From: JAZQNF01 sp045641505
Lineage (GTDB): Bacteria > Bacillota > Clostridia > Lachnospirales > Bianqueaceae
Length of the DNA: 28,060 bases
Assembly: GCA_045641505.1 (NCBI GenBank)
Contig: JAZUHB010000046.1
Span: forward strand, 1-28,060
Direction of reading: 5' to 3'
The notes beneath the pieces are model-generated. The model was not told the origin of the DNA and did no database searches. It worked only from the letters and a program-made list of their open reading frames with translations. Position 1 is the first letter of the stretch, and every line of letters begins with the position of its first letter. The position numbers and the translations under genes are program-made. Below, in pieces: positions 1-7,770 of this stretch.

Positions 1-1
1 C

Positions 2-628
2 CGAATCGGCGCATCCGACGACCTTGCCTCCGGTCAGTCCACCTTTATGGTCGAGATGAACGAGATGGCAAACATCCTGAAAAACGCCACCTCCTCCTCG
101 CTGCTGATTCTTGACGAAATCGGCCGCGGCACCTCTACCTACGACGGCATGGCCATTGCAAGGGCGGTGCTGGAATTCTGCGCCGACAAGCGCAAGCTGG
201 GCGCAAAGACCATGTTTGCAACCCACTACCACGAACTCAGCGCCCTTGAGGGTGAGCTGCAGGGCGTGAGAAACTATAACATTACCGCCAAAAAACAGAA
301 CGGAAACCTTGTTTTCCTGCGCAAAATCGTACGCGGTGCCGCCGACGAAAGCTACGGCATCGAGGTCGCGAAGCTTGCCGGCCTGCCCCGCTGGGTGCTC
401 GGCCGCGCGAAGGAGATCCTCGACGAGCTGACCGAGCGCGGGCTCAGCCAGCAGGCGGCGCAGATCGCGGCGCGCACCGGCGTCGAGGCGGAGCAGATCG
501 ATCTCTTCGAGCAGATCGAGCGGACCCCCGACGTGGTGAAGCAGCTGCTCGCGCTGAACGTCGACTCGATGACGCCGCTCGAGGCGATGCAGGCTCTCTA
601 CAGTCTGCAGAAGCAGGCGAAGGAATAA
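2..628 (+). CDS. mutS: DNA mismatch repair ATPase MutS, C-terminal part (5' end outside window)
   Basis: MutS recognises base mismatches and small loops and recruits MutL. Only the last ~208 residues are present, and the reading frame is open from base 2. The visible part begins in the highly conserved ATPase domain: GASDDLASGQSTFMVEM, then Walker B LLILDEIGRGTSTYDG, then the TMFATHYHEL switch with its His. The ABC-type dimer interface and a helix-rich C-terminal tail (LTERGLSQQAAQIAART onward) follow. The gene ends 51 bp before mutL, the usual mutSL arrangement, so the two are very likely co-transcribed. By hand count GC is about 56% over 61-360 and over 70% just afterwards, in step with the end of the conserved ATPase core. 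The family call is certain; the start lies off the window. Confidence 0.97.
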   Translation, partial: RIGASDDLASGQSTFMVEMNEMANILKNATSSSLLILDEIGRGTSTYDGMAIARAVLEFCADKRKLGAKTMFATHYHELSALEGELQGVRNYNITAKKQNGNLVFLRKIVRGAADESYGIEVAKLAGLPRWVLGRAKEILDELTERGLSQQAAQIAARTGVEAEQIDLFEQIERTPDVVKQLLALNVDSMTPLEAMQALYSLQKQAKE

Positions 629-634
629 ATCGAA

Positions 635-664
635 CGGATCGCGCCGGACAAGGCGCCGGATCCG
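635..664 (+). promoter_or_regulatory. Hairpin in the mutS-mutL gap
   Basis: Seen directly: cggatc/gatccg forms an outer stem and gcgcc/ggcgc an inner stem around a 6-nt loop (ggacaa), with a 2-nt bulge on the right side. It ends two bases before the AAAGGAGG ribosome binding site of mutL (667-674). There is no T-tract, so it is unlikely to be a strong intrinsic terminator. It could influence mutL translation or mRNA processing; that is inference only. Confidence 0.35.
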
Positions 665-679
665 GGAAAGGAGGACACC

Positions 680-2596
680 GTGCCCCATATCGAGCTGCTG
701 GACAGCCTGACGATCGACAAGATCGCCGCGGGCGAGGTCGTGGAGCGGCCTTTTTCCGTGGTCAAGGAGCTGACCGAAAACGCCTTGGACGCCGGCGCGA
801 GCGCCGTCACCGTCGAGATCCGGGACGGCGGTGCCTCCCTGATCCGCGTCACCGACAACGGCTGCGGTATCCCCGCGGACGAGGTCCGCAAGGCCTTCCT
901 CCGTCACTCCACCAGCAAGATCGCTTCGGTGGAGGACCTGCTCTCGGCCCGCACCCTGGGCTTCCGCGGTGAGGCGCTGGCCTCGGTCGCGGCGGTCGCG
1001 CGGGTGGAGCTTCTCACGAAGACCGCCGACGCCCTGACCGGCGTCCGCTATGTGATCGAGGGCGGAACGGAGCGCTTCCTCGAGGAGGCCGCCGTGCCCG
1101 ACGGCACCACCGTGAAGGTGGAGAACCTGTTCTACAACGTGCCCGTCCGCCGGAAATTCCTGAAGAAGCCCGGCGTCGAGGCGGCCGCGGTCACTGACTA
1201 TGTGCAGCGGCTGATCCTCGGTCATCCGGACGTGGCCTTCCGCTATTACAACGGCGGGCGCGAGCCCGTCCTTCTGTCTTCCGGCCGCGGCGAGCTCAGA
1301 AACTGCGTGTTCGCGGTCTACGGCCGGGACATCGCCGATAAGCTGCTGGAGGTCTCCGCCTCCGACGGAACCTTCACCGTCAGCGGCTTCGTGAGCCGCC
1401 CGCAGCTCGCCCGCGCGAACCGCTCCTTCCAGAGCCTCTTCATCAACGGCCGCTACGTCCGCTCGGCCCTCGTCGACAAGGTGCTGGACGAGGTCTACAA
1501 GGATTTCCTGGTGCCGGGCACCTTCCCGGTGACCGTGCTGCATCTTTCGATGGATCCGTCCCTCCTGGACGTGAACGTGCACCCGACCAAGATGGAGGTG
1601 CGCTTCGGCTGCGAGGAGGCCCTCCGGAGCTTCCTGCACGGCGCCGTGCTCGCGGCCCTGCGCGCGTCCTCCCTCGTGAGCCGCGAGGGCATGATCCGCG
1701 AGAGCGCGGAGGCGGTGCGAAGAGAGGAGAGTCCGGCCGGGACGACGATTGCCCAGCCGGTCGAAAAGCCGGCCGAGACGACGATTTCTCGGCCTGCCGA
1801 AAAACCGGTCGTGCATCCCGCCGAACATCCGGCCGAAAAACCGATTGAAAAGCCCGTCGAACCGCCGATCGAAAAACCCGCCGAAAAACCCGCGGAACAT
1901 CCCGCGGAACATCCCGCCGAAAAGCCCGTCCAGATCTCCGTCTACAGCGACCCGATTCCCGTGGCCGAGGCCCCGGAGCTCCGCGAGGACGAGCTCCCGT
2001 TCGGCGACACCGACCCGGTCCCGGAGGACCTCCGCCTGATCGGGCAGGCCTTCGGCACCTACTGGCTCGCCGAGAGACGCGGCATGCTCTACGTGATGGA
2101 CCAGCACGCCGCGCACGAGCGCGTGCTCTACGACCGCTTCCGGGCGATGCTCCGCGAGGGCCCGGTCGACTCGCAGCTCCTGCTCGAGCCGCTGACCGTC
2201 ACGGTCGACCCGCGCGAGGTCGCGCTCCTGCCCGGCTTCCAGCCCGAGCTCTGCCGCATGGGCTTCGAGGCGGAGGCCTTCGGCGAGGACTGCGTGATCG
2301 TCCGAGCGGTCCCCTTCATCTTCAACAGCCCGCTCGAGGCCGCGGACATGGCGGCGATGCTCGACCTGCTCGTGGCCGGCAGCCGCGACGCGTCCCGCGA
2401 CCTGCTTCTCGACAAGATGGCGATGACCGCCTGCAAGGCCGCAGTGAAGGGCAATTCCCTGATGAGCGAGAAGGAAGCGGAGGAGCTCCTGCGGGCGCTC
2501 TTCGCCTCCGAAAATCCCTACAACTGTCCCCATGGCCGCCCCACGCTGATCTCGCTGACGAAGTACGAGCTCGAGCGGCGGTTCAAGCGGGCCTAA
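680..2596 (+). CDS. mutL: DNA mismatch repair protein MutL (endonuclease-type)
   Basis: MutL couples MutS mismatch recognition to strand incision. The GTG start at 680 is chosen because AAAGGAGG lies 5 nt upstream and the protein then begins IELLDSLTIDKIAAGEVVERP, the family N-terminus. The GHKL ATPase motifs are intact: ENALDAGAS, DNGCGIP, RHSTSKI and TLGFRGEALASV. The domain runs to about residue 333. Residues ~360-417 are a low-complexity Pro-Ala-Glu-Lys/His repeat linker. The C-terminal dimerisation/endonuclease domain has DQHAAHE (474-480), ACKAAVKGN (584 on) and CPHGRP (616 on), as in nicking MutL proteins of Firmicutes. The last acidic position of the DQHA(X)2E(X)4E motif is Asp instead of Glu. 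At 638 residues the length is typical. It sits between mutS and miaA. Confidence 0.97.
   Translation: MPHIELLDSLTIDKIAAGEVVERPFSVVKELTENALDAGASAVTVEIRDGGASLIRVTDNGCGIPADEVRKAFLRHSTSKIASVEDLLSARTLGFRGEALASVAAVARVELLTKTADALTGVRYVIEGGTERFLEEAAVPDGTTVKVENLFYNVPVRRKFLKKPGVEAAAVTDYVQRLILGHPDVAFRYYNGGREPVLLSSGRGELRNCVFAVYGRDIADKLLEVSASDGTFTVSGFVSRPQLARANRSFQSLFINGRYVRSALVDKVLDEVYKDFLVPGTFPVTVLHLSMDPSLLDVNVHPTKMEVRFGCEEALRSFLHGAVLAALRASSLVSREGMIRESAEAVRREESPAGTTIAQPVEKPAETTISRPAEKPVVHPAEHPAEKPIEKPVEPPIEKPAEKPAEHPAEHPAEKPVQISVYSDPIPVAEAPELREDELPFGDTDPVPEDLRLIGQAFGTYWLAERRGMLYVMDQHAAHERVLYDRFRAMLREGPVDSQLLLEPLTVTVDPREVALLPGFQPELCRMGFEAEAFGEDCVIVRAVPFIFNSPLEAADMAAMLDLLVAGSRDASRDLLLDKMAMTACKAAVKGNSLMSEKEAEELLRALFASENPYNCPHGRPTLISLTKYELERRFKRA
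1757..1930 (+). repeat. Tetrapeptide-coding repeat in the MutL linker
   Basis: The DNA encodes degenerate 4-residue units of the form Pro-(Ala/Ile/Val)-Glu-(Lys/His), such as PAEKPAEHPAEHPAEKP, over MutL residues ~360-417. At the DNA level these are imperfect 12-bp units (variants of cccgccgaaaaa and cccgcggaacat). MutL linkers are known to be disordered and variable between species. Such a repeat can expand or contract without breaking the frame. Confidence 0.85.
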
Positions 2597-2620
2597 GCGC
2601 AAAAGGGAAACCTTTTGCGC
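2597..2620 (+). terminator. Hairpin directly after the mutL stop codon
   Basis: A perfect 10-bp stem (gcgcaaaagg/ccttttgcgc) closes a GAAA tetraloop and begins at the base after the mutL TAA. It is followed by tgcgttttgcgg rather than a clean T-tract. It could be a weak terminator, an attenuator or an mRNA 3'-end stabiliser between mutL and miaA. The 101-bp gap to miaA also contains a short gcggc-agt-gccgc hairpin. Confidence 0.5.
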
Positions 2621-2697
2621 TGCGTTTTGCGGCGTCTCTGTCTTGCGGCAGTGCCGCCGCAATTCCGCACAATACGGAGGTTCCTTGCCTTTACACC

Positions 2698-3624
2698 ATG
2701 AAGAAAACACCCCTTTTGATCATTGCCGGCCCCACGGCCTCGGGCAAGAGCGCGCTGGCGGTCGAGCTGGCCCTCCGCTTCGGCGGCGAGGTGATCTCGG
2801 CCGATTCGATGCAGGTCTACCGCGGCATGGACATCGGCACCGCGAAGATCCGTCCCGACGAAACGAAGGGCGTTCCGCACCACCTGATCGACGTCGTCGC
2901 GCCCGATGAGGAGTGGAACGTGATGGAGTTCTGCCGGAAGGCGGCGCCCCTGATCGAAGAGATTGCGTCCCGCGGCCGGCTCCCGATCCTTTGCGGCGGC
3001 ACCGGCTTCTACATCCACGCGCTGGCCTACGGCGCGGAGTTCGAGGAGGAGGAGCCGAGCGGCGTCCGGCAGGAGCTCGAGGCGCTTCCCACCGACGAGC
3101 TTGCCCGCCGTCTCGCGGAGCTCGACCCCGAGAGCGCCGCGTCGATCCACCCGAACAACCGCAAGCGCGTGATCCGCGCGCTGGAATACCTGAGCCTCAC
3201 CGGCGAGCCGATCAGCGCCCACAACGCCCGGCTCCGCGAGAAGGAGGCCCCCTACGAGCTGCTCTACCTGGTGCTCTCGCCCGAGCGGGCGAAGCTCTAC
3301 GAGCGGATCGAACGCCGCGTCGACCGCATGCTGGAGGAGGGCCTCGTCGAAGAGGTCCGCGGCCTCCTCGCGCGGGGCTGCGGCCGGAGCCTCGTCTCGA
3401 TGCAGGGGCTCGGCTACAAGGAAATCGCCGCCTTCCTCGAGGGCGAGTGCGGCGAGGCCGAGGCCATCGAGGCGGTGAAGCTCGGCACCCGTCATTTTGC
3501 CAAGCGCCAGCTCACCTGGTTCCGGCGCGAGCCGGACGCGGTCTTCCTGGACGCGGGCGAAAACTTCGAAGAGCTCCTCGCCGACGCGGCGGCCCTGTGC
3601 CGCGCCCGGCTGGACATAGATTGA
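2698..3624 (+). CDS. miaA: tRNA dimethylallyltransferase MiaA
   Basis: MiaA transfers a dimethylallyl group from DMAPP to N6 of A37 in tRNAs that read UNN codons, the first step to ms2i6A. The product has 308 residues, the normal length. Visible motifs are the P-loop IAGPTASGKSALAVELA (residues 9-25), the substrate site ADSMQVYRGMDIGTAK, HHLIDV, the DMAPP-site stretch ILCGGTGFYIHAL, NNRKRVIRALE and the C-terminal TRHFAKRQLTWFRR. The ATG at 2698 is the only sensible start; a GGAGG at 2676-2680 lies rather far upstream (17 nt), so the ribosome binding site may be suboptimal. hfq follows after 28 bp, repeating the miaA-hfq linkage common in bacteria. Confidence 0.97.
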   Translation: MKKTPLLIIAGPTASGKSALAVELALRFGGEVISADSMQVYRGMDIGTAKIRPDETKGVPHHLIDVVAPDEEWNVMEFCRKAAPLIEEIASRGRLPILCGGTGFYIHALAYGAEFEEEEPSGVRQELEALPTDELARRLAELDPESAASIHPNNRKRVIRALEYLSLTGEPISAHNARLREKEAPYELLYLVLSPERAKLYERIERRVDRMLEEGLVEEVRGLLARGCGRSLVSMQGLGYKEIAAFLEGECGEAEAIEAVKLGTRHFAKRQLTWFRREPDAVFLDAGENFEELLADAAALCRARLDID

Positions 3625-3652
3625 ACCTCATAGAGAGAAAGAGAGGAAACAC

Positions 3653-3919
3653 ATGAACAAGATCGCCAACCTGCAGGACCTGATCCTGAACACCCTCCGC
3701 AAGGACAAGACGGACGTCACCGTCTTCCTGACCAACGGCTTCCAGATCAAGGGCACCGTCAAGGGCTATGACAATTTCGTGATCATCCTGGAGACTGCCG
3801 AAGGCAAGCAGCAGATGGTCTACAAGCACGCCGTCTCCACCGTGGCGCCCTCCCGCCCGGTGAGCATCGCCCGCGCGGCGAAGGCGGCCGAGGAAGAGTG
3901 CGGAGAAGAGGAAGAATGA
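3653..3919 (+). CDS. hfq: RNA chaperone Hfq
   Basis: Hfq forms a hexameric Sm ring that binds A-rich and U-rich RNA and can pair small RNAs with mRNAs. The 88-residue product has the helix with conserved Gln8 (ANLQDLILNTLRKD), Sm1 (FLTNGFQIKGTVKGYDNFVI) and the Sm2 signature YKHAVSTVAPSRP. The start ATG at 3653 has GAGAGG 6 nt upstream. The C-terminal tail after ~residue 72 is short and very acidic (AAEEECGEEEE). Its stop overlaps the next start as ATGA, so the downstream PLP enzyme is translationally coupled to hfq. Confidence 0.96.
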   Translation: MNKIANLQDLILNTLRKDKTDVTVFLTNGFQIKGTVKGYDNFVIILETAEGKQQMVYKHAVSTVAPSRPVSIARAAKAAEEECGEEEE

Positions 3920-5202
3920 GCCTTCTGAGCGATTTACGGATCAGCGGGGAGACGCTCGCCTTCTGCGAGGAGAAGGAGCGTGAGCTCGCGCCCGTCTTCG
4001 CGGCCATCGACAAGACCGCGGAGCGGAACCAGTGGAAGGTCCTGGAGGCCTTCCAGCATTTCGGCGTGGCGGAGCGGCACTTCGCGACGACGACCGGCTA
4101 CGGCTACACCGATGACGGCCGGGACCTTCTGGAAAAAATCTACGCGCGGATCTTCCGCGGCGAGGACGCGCTGGTGCGGCCGCAGATCATCTCCGGCACC
4201 CACGCGCTCACCCTGGCGCTTTCCGGCGTGCTCCGTCCGGGCGACGAGCTGCTGTTCGCGGTGGGCCTCCCCTACGACACGCTGCAGGGCGTGACGGGCA
4301 TCCGTCCCGAAGTGGGCAGCCTGACCGAGTTCGGCATCACGGTGAAGATCGCGGAGCTCGACGCGGACGGTCATCCCGACCTGGCGCGGATCACGTCCCT
4401 GATCACCGACAAGACCCGGATGGTCGAGATCCAGCGCTCCCGCGGCTACGACGCGCGGCCCAGCCTCTCGCCCGAGGAGATCGGGCGGATCGCGGACGCG
4501 GTGCGTTCTGTCAAGCCCGACACCGTGATCATGGTCGACAATTGCTACGGCGAGTTCACCCGCGAGACCGAGCCCGGCGACGTCGGCGCCGATCTGACCG
4601 TGGGCTCCCTGATCAAGAATCCCGGCGGCGGCCTCGCCCCGATCGGCGGCTACATCGTGGGACGGAGCGACCTGATCGAGCGGATCGCGGCCCGGCTCAC
4701 GGCGCCCGGCATCGGCAAGGAAGCGGGCGCGACCCTCGGTGTGCTGCGCTCCTTCTACCAGGGCCTGTTCTTCGCGCCTACCGTGACCGCGGCGGCGCTC
4801 AAGACCGCCATCTTCTCGGCGAGGGTCTTCGGCGACCTGGGCTTCACCGTCCGGCCGACCGCGGACGAGCCCCGCTTCGACATCGTCCAGGCGGTGGAGT
4901 GCGCGAGCCCGGAGGGCCTGAAGGCCTTCTGCAGGGGCATCCAGGCGGCGGCGCCGGTCGACTCCTACGTCACGCCCGAGCCCTGGGACATGCCCGGCTA
5001 CGACGCGCCCGTCATCATGGCGGCCGGCAGCTTCATCTCCGGCGCCTCGATCGAGCTTTCGGCGGACGGCCCGATGAAGCCGCCCTACACCGCCTACTTC
5101 CAGGGCGGGCTCACCTGGGCCCACGGGAAGCTGGGCATCATGCGGGCGCTGGAGGAGCTTCGCGCCGCCGGCCTCGCGGATCTCGGAGGCGCAAAGCGCT
5201 GA
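3916..5202 (+). CDS. Methionine gamma-lyase family PLP-dependent protein (YnbB-like)
   Basis: The 428-residue product belongs to the PLP fold-type I family that includes B. subtilis YnbB. The family is named for methionine gamma-lyase, but its real substrate is poorly established. Visible landmarks: RHFATTTGYGYTDDGRD, the cofactor-contact region ALVRPQIISGTHALTLAL, PGDELLFAVGLPYDTL, and the likely PLP lysine in VGSLIKNPGGGLAPIGGYI. I chose ATG 3916, which overlaps the hfq stop as ATGA, over an in-frame GTG at 3898: it gives the family N-terminus and has gaggaag just upstream. It ends TGATG-coupled to the methyltransferase gene. This gene commonly sits beside miaA/hfq in Firmicutes, but the functional link is unknown. 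Confidence 0.9.
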   Translation: MSLLSDLRISGETLAFCEEKERELAPVFAAIDKTAERNQWKVLEAFQHFGVAERHFATTTGYGYTDDGRDLLEKIYARIFRGEDALVRPQIISGTHALTLALSGVLRPGDELLFAVGLPYDTLQGVTGIRPEVGSLTEFGITVKIAELDADGHPDLARITSLITDKTRMVEIQRSRGYDARPSLSPEEIGRIADAVRSVKPDTVIMVDNCYGEFTRETEPGDVGADLTVGSLIKNPGGGLAPIGGYIVGRSDLIERIAARLTAPGIGKEAGATLGVLRSFYQGLFFAPTVTAAALKTAIFSARVFGDLGFTVRPTADEPRFDIVQAVECASPEGLKAFCRGIQAAAPVDSYVTPEPWDMPGYDAPVIMAAGSFISGASIELSADGPMKPPYTAYFQGGLTWAHGKLGIMRALEELRAAGLADLGGAKR

Positions 5203-6644
5203 TGGTCCGACTTCCTTCCGAATATGAAAAACGGATGCGGGAGCTTCTGGGCGAGGAGGAGTTCGGGGCGTATCTCGCCTCCTTCGACCGCCCCGTCTGG
5301 CAGGGCTTCCGCGTGAATACGGCGAAGCTCGGCACGGAGGAGTTCCTCGCGCGCCGCGGGCTTTCGGCCGACCCGGTCGCGTGGTGCGGCTCCGGCTTCT
5401 ACGCCGCGGGCGATACGAAGGACTGGTCCAAGCATCCCGACTACTACGCCGGTCTCTACTATCTGCAGGAGCCCAGCGCGATGGCGCCCGCGGCGATTCT
5501 GCCGGTGGAGCCCGGGGACCGCGTGCTCGACCTCTGCGCGGCGCCCGGCGGCAAGAGCACCCAGCTCGCGGCAAGGCTTTCGGGCCGCGGCGTCCTGGTC
5601 TCGAACGACATCAGCGCCTCCCGCGCGAAGGCGCTTCTCAAGAACCTGGAGCTCTTCGGCTGCCCGAACATGGCGGTCCTCTCCGAGGCCCCGTACCGGC
5701 TGGCCGAGCGCTTCGCGGGCTACTTCGACAAGGTCCTGGTGGACGCCCCCTGCTCCGGCGAGGGCATGTTCCACAAGGAGCCGGCCATCATGAAGAACTG
5801 GGAGCAGTACGGGAGCGAGTACTACGCGAAGCTGCAGCGGGAGATCCTGCCGGCGGCGGTCGCGATGCTCCGTCCCGGCGGCATGCTCCTTTATTCGACC
5901 TGCACCTTCGCCCCTCTCGAGGACGAGCAGACGGTGGAGTGGCTGCTGGACGAGTATCCGGAGATCTCCCTCGTGCCCTTCGAAAAGGCGGAGGGGATCG
6001 ACGACGGTCATCCGGAATGGTCCCTCTCCGGGCGGGAGGAGCTTCGGCTCTGCGCCCGCTTCTGGCCGCACCGGCTGCGCGGACAGGGACACTTCGTCGC
6101 GCTGCTTCGGAAGTCGGAGGAAGGCGAGGCGGGCGCGGGTGACGCGGTCTTCGAAAATTTCGCGGCGGGAAAGGCGGCGCCCTCTCCCGAGTTTACGGCC
6201 TGGGCGGCGGAAAATCTTGCGGCGGCCGACGCGGCGGATCACCCCGCGGCATCCGGCCCGGCGGACTTTTATTTCCCGGGAAATAATTTCGACCCCGCGC
6301 GGCTCCGGACCTTCGGCGACAATCTCTTTTACACGGCGCTTCCCGCGGAGGCCCTGAGCGGGCTCCGGGTGCTTCGGAACGGCATCTTCCTGGGAGAACT
6401 GTCCCACGGCCGTTTCGAGCCCACCGAGGCGTTCGCGATGACCCTCCGGAAGGGCGCGGCCCGGCGCGAGCTGGACCTGGCCCCCGACGACGGCCGGGTG
6501 CTCCGCTACCTCAAGGGCGAGACCCTGACCGACGCGCCGGCGGACGGCTGGTACCTGGTGCTCTGCGGCGGCTTCCCCCTCGGCTGGGCGAAGGCGAGCG
6601 GCGGCATCTACAAGAACAAGTATCTCAAAGCCTGGAAAATGTAA
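5202..6644 (+). CDS. RsmF/NOL1-type SAM-dependent RNA m5C methyltransferase
   Basis: Predicted to methylate carbon 5 of cytidines in 16S rRNA (RsmF type) or tRNA. The 480-residue product has SAM motif I DLCAAPGGK (110-118), motif IV DAPCSGEGMF with Cys184, and motif VI STCTF with the catalytic Cys234. Both cysteines expected for an m5C enzyme are therefore present. The C-terminal part fits the RsmF C-terminal domains, ending in the PUA-like GWAKASGGIYKNKYLKAWK. The ATG at 5202 overlaps the preceding TGA (TGATG), with GGAGG at 5185-5189. A long alanine-rich stretch around residues 310-350 separates the catalytic and C-terminal domains. The exact RNA target cannot be told from sequence. Confidence 0.93.
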   Translation: MVRLPSEYEKRMRELLGEEEFGAYLASFDRPVWQGFRVNTAKLGTEEFLARRGLSADPVAWCGSGFYAAGDTKDWSKHPDYYAGLYYLQEPSAMAPAAILPVEPGDRVLDLCAAPGGKSTQLAARLSGRGVLVSNDISASRAKALLKNLELFGCPNMAVLSEAPYRLAERFAGYFDKVLVDAPCSGEGMFHKEPAIMKNWEQYGSEYYAKLQREILPAAVAMLRPGGMLLYSTCTFAPLEDEQTVEWLLDEYPEISLVPFEKAEGIDDGHPEWSLSGREELRLCARFWPHRLRGQGHFVALLRKSEEGEAGAGDAVFENFAAGKAAPSPEFTAWAAENLAAADAADHPAASGPADFYFPGNNFDPARLRTFGDNLFYTALPAEALSGLRVLRNGIFLGELSHGRFEPTEAFAMTLRKGAARRELDLAPDDGRVLRYLKGETLTDAPADGWYLVLCGGFPLGWAKASGGIYKNKYLKAWKM

Positions 6645-6645
6645 G

Positions 6646-7764
6646 ATGGACTACGATCTGGTAATCATCGGCGCGGGCCCCGCGGGGTCCACGCTGGCGG
6701 CGTCCCTTCCGACCGGAATGAAGGTGCTCCTCGCGGACCGGCGGTCCTTCACCGACCCCGCCAAGCTCTACGAGAGCGAGAAGTGCTGCGGCGGCATGCT
6801 GGACAAGCGGGCGCAGAAGGCGCTCGCGGCCCGGGGCATCGCGCTCCCCGGCGACGTGCTGGTGAGCCCCCAGGTGTTCACGCTGCGCGGCATCGACCTG
6901 GACAACGGCGGCCGGGAGCGCTACTACCAGAAGCAGTACGTGAACATCGACCGCGCCCGCTTCGACCGCTTCCTGGTCCGGCGCGCGCTTGGGAATTCCT
7001 CGGTGGAGCTGGCCGAGGAGGCCCACGCCTTCGGCTTCCGCGAGACGGAGGAGGGCGTCACCCTCAGCCTGCGGACCCCGGACGGCACCCGGACGGTTTC
7101 GTGCCGGTATCTCGTCGGCGCGGACGGCGCCTGCTCCTGGGTGCGGCGGAAGATCGATCCGTCCTTCTCCGCCCGCTCCTTCAAGCGCTACGCGAGCCTG
7201 CAGGAATGGTACGAGACCGCGGAGGAGCCGGCCTGCTACACGGCGCTCTTCGACCGCCGCGTGACCGATTACTATTCCTGGATCATCCCGGAGAACGGCC
7301 GCCTGATCATCGGCAGCGCGCTCCCCGCGGACAAGAGCGCCCGCGCCCGCTTCGAGCGGTACAAGGACGATCTGCGTGAGCTCGGCTTCGACCTCTCGAA
7401 GCCCGTGAAGCGCCGCGGCGCCGTGATCCTCCGTCCCGCGCCCCTGGGCGACATCTGTCCCGGCAAGGGACACTTCTATCTCTGCGGCGAGGCCGCGGGG
7501 CTCATCAGTCCCTCGAGCTGCGAGGGCATCAGCTTCGCGCTGGAGAGCGGCCGCCTGCTCGCCGAGAGCCTGAGCCGCGGCGAGACGCCCGCCCGCTACA
7601 GCCGCCGCCTCGCGCCGCTTAAGCGCAAGGTCTTCCTGAACAGTCTGAAATCGCCCGTGATGTACGGCCCGTTCCTCCGCGGACTGGTCTTCCGTCTCGG
7701 CGCGCTGAGCATGAAAGTCGACACGGACGGGGCGAACCCCGAAAGCAAAAGCAAGAAAGCGTAA
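6646..7764 (+). CDS. FAD-dependent oxidoreductase, CbrA/geranylgeranyl-reductase-like
   Basis: The 372-residue product starts with a Rossmann dinucleotide-binding motif, DLVIIGAGPAGSTLAASLP (GAGPAG at 9-14). A CCGGML motif follows, in the place where this family has its Cys-Gly-Gly segment. It also has YLVGADGACSWVR (the DG motif) and the second FAD motif YLCGEAAGLISPSSCEGI. This is the layout of the geranylgeranyl reductase/CbrA flavoprotein group, which reduces isoprenoid double bonds or has an unknown substrate. The gene begins one base after the methyltransferase stop, so it is in the same transcription unit. The substrate is not predictable here. Confidence 0.85.
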   Translation: MDYDLVIIGAGPAGSTLAASLPTGMKVLLADRRSFTDPAKLYESEKCCGGMLDKRAQKALAARGIALPGDVLVSPQVFTLRGIDLDNGGRERYYQKQYVNIDRARFDRFLVRRALGNSSVELAEEAHAFGFRETEEGVTLSLRTPDGTRTVSCRYLVGADGACSWVRRKIDPSFSARSFKRYASLQEWYETAEEPACYTALFDRRVTDYYSWIIPENGRLIIGSALPADKSARARFERYKDDLRELGFDLSKPVKRRGAVILRPAPLGDICPGKGHFYLCGEAAGLISPSSCEGISFALESGRLLAESLSRGETPARYSRRLAPLKRKVFLNSLKSPVMYGPFLRGLVFRLGALSMKVDTDGANPESKSKKA

Positions 7765-7770
7765 CTCAAC

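Noticed and set aside
2593..3495. 300-codon open frame on the minus strand over miaA
   Set aside because: It is a GC-driven shadow of miaA. It has no family motifs, no ribosome binding site, and composition typical of antisense frames.
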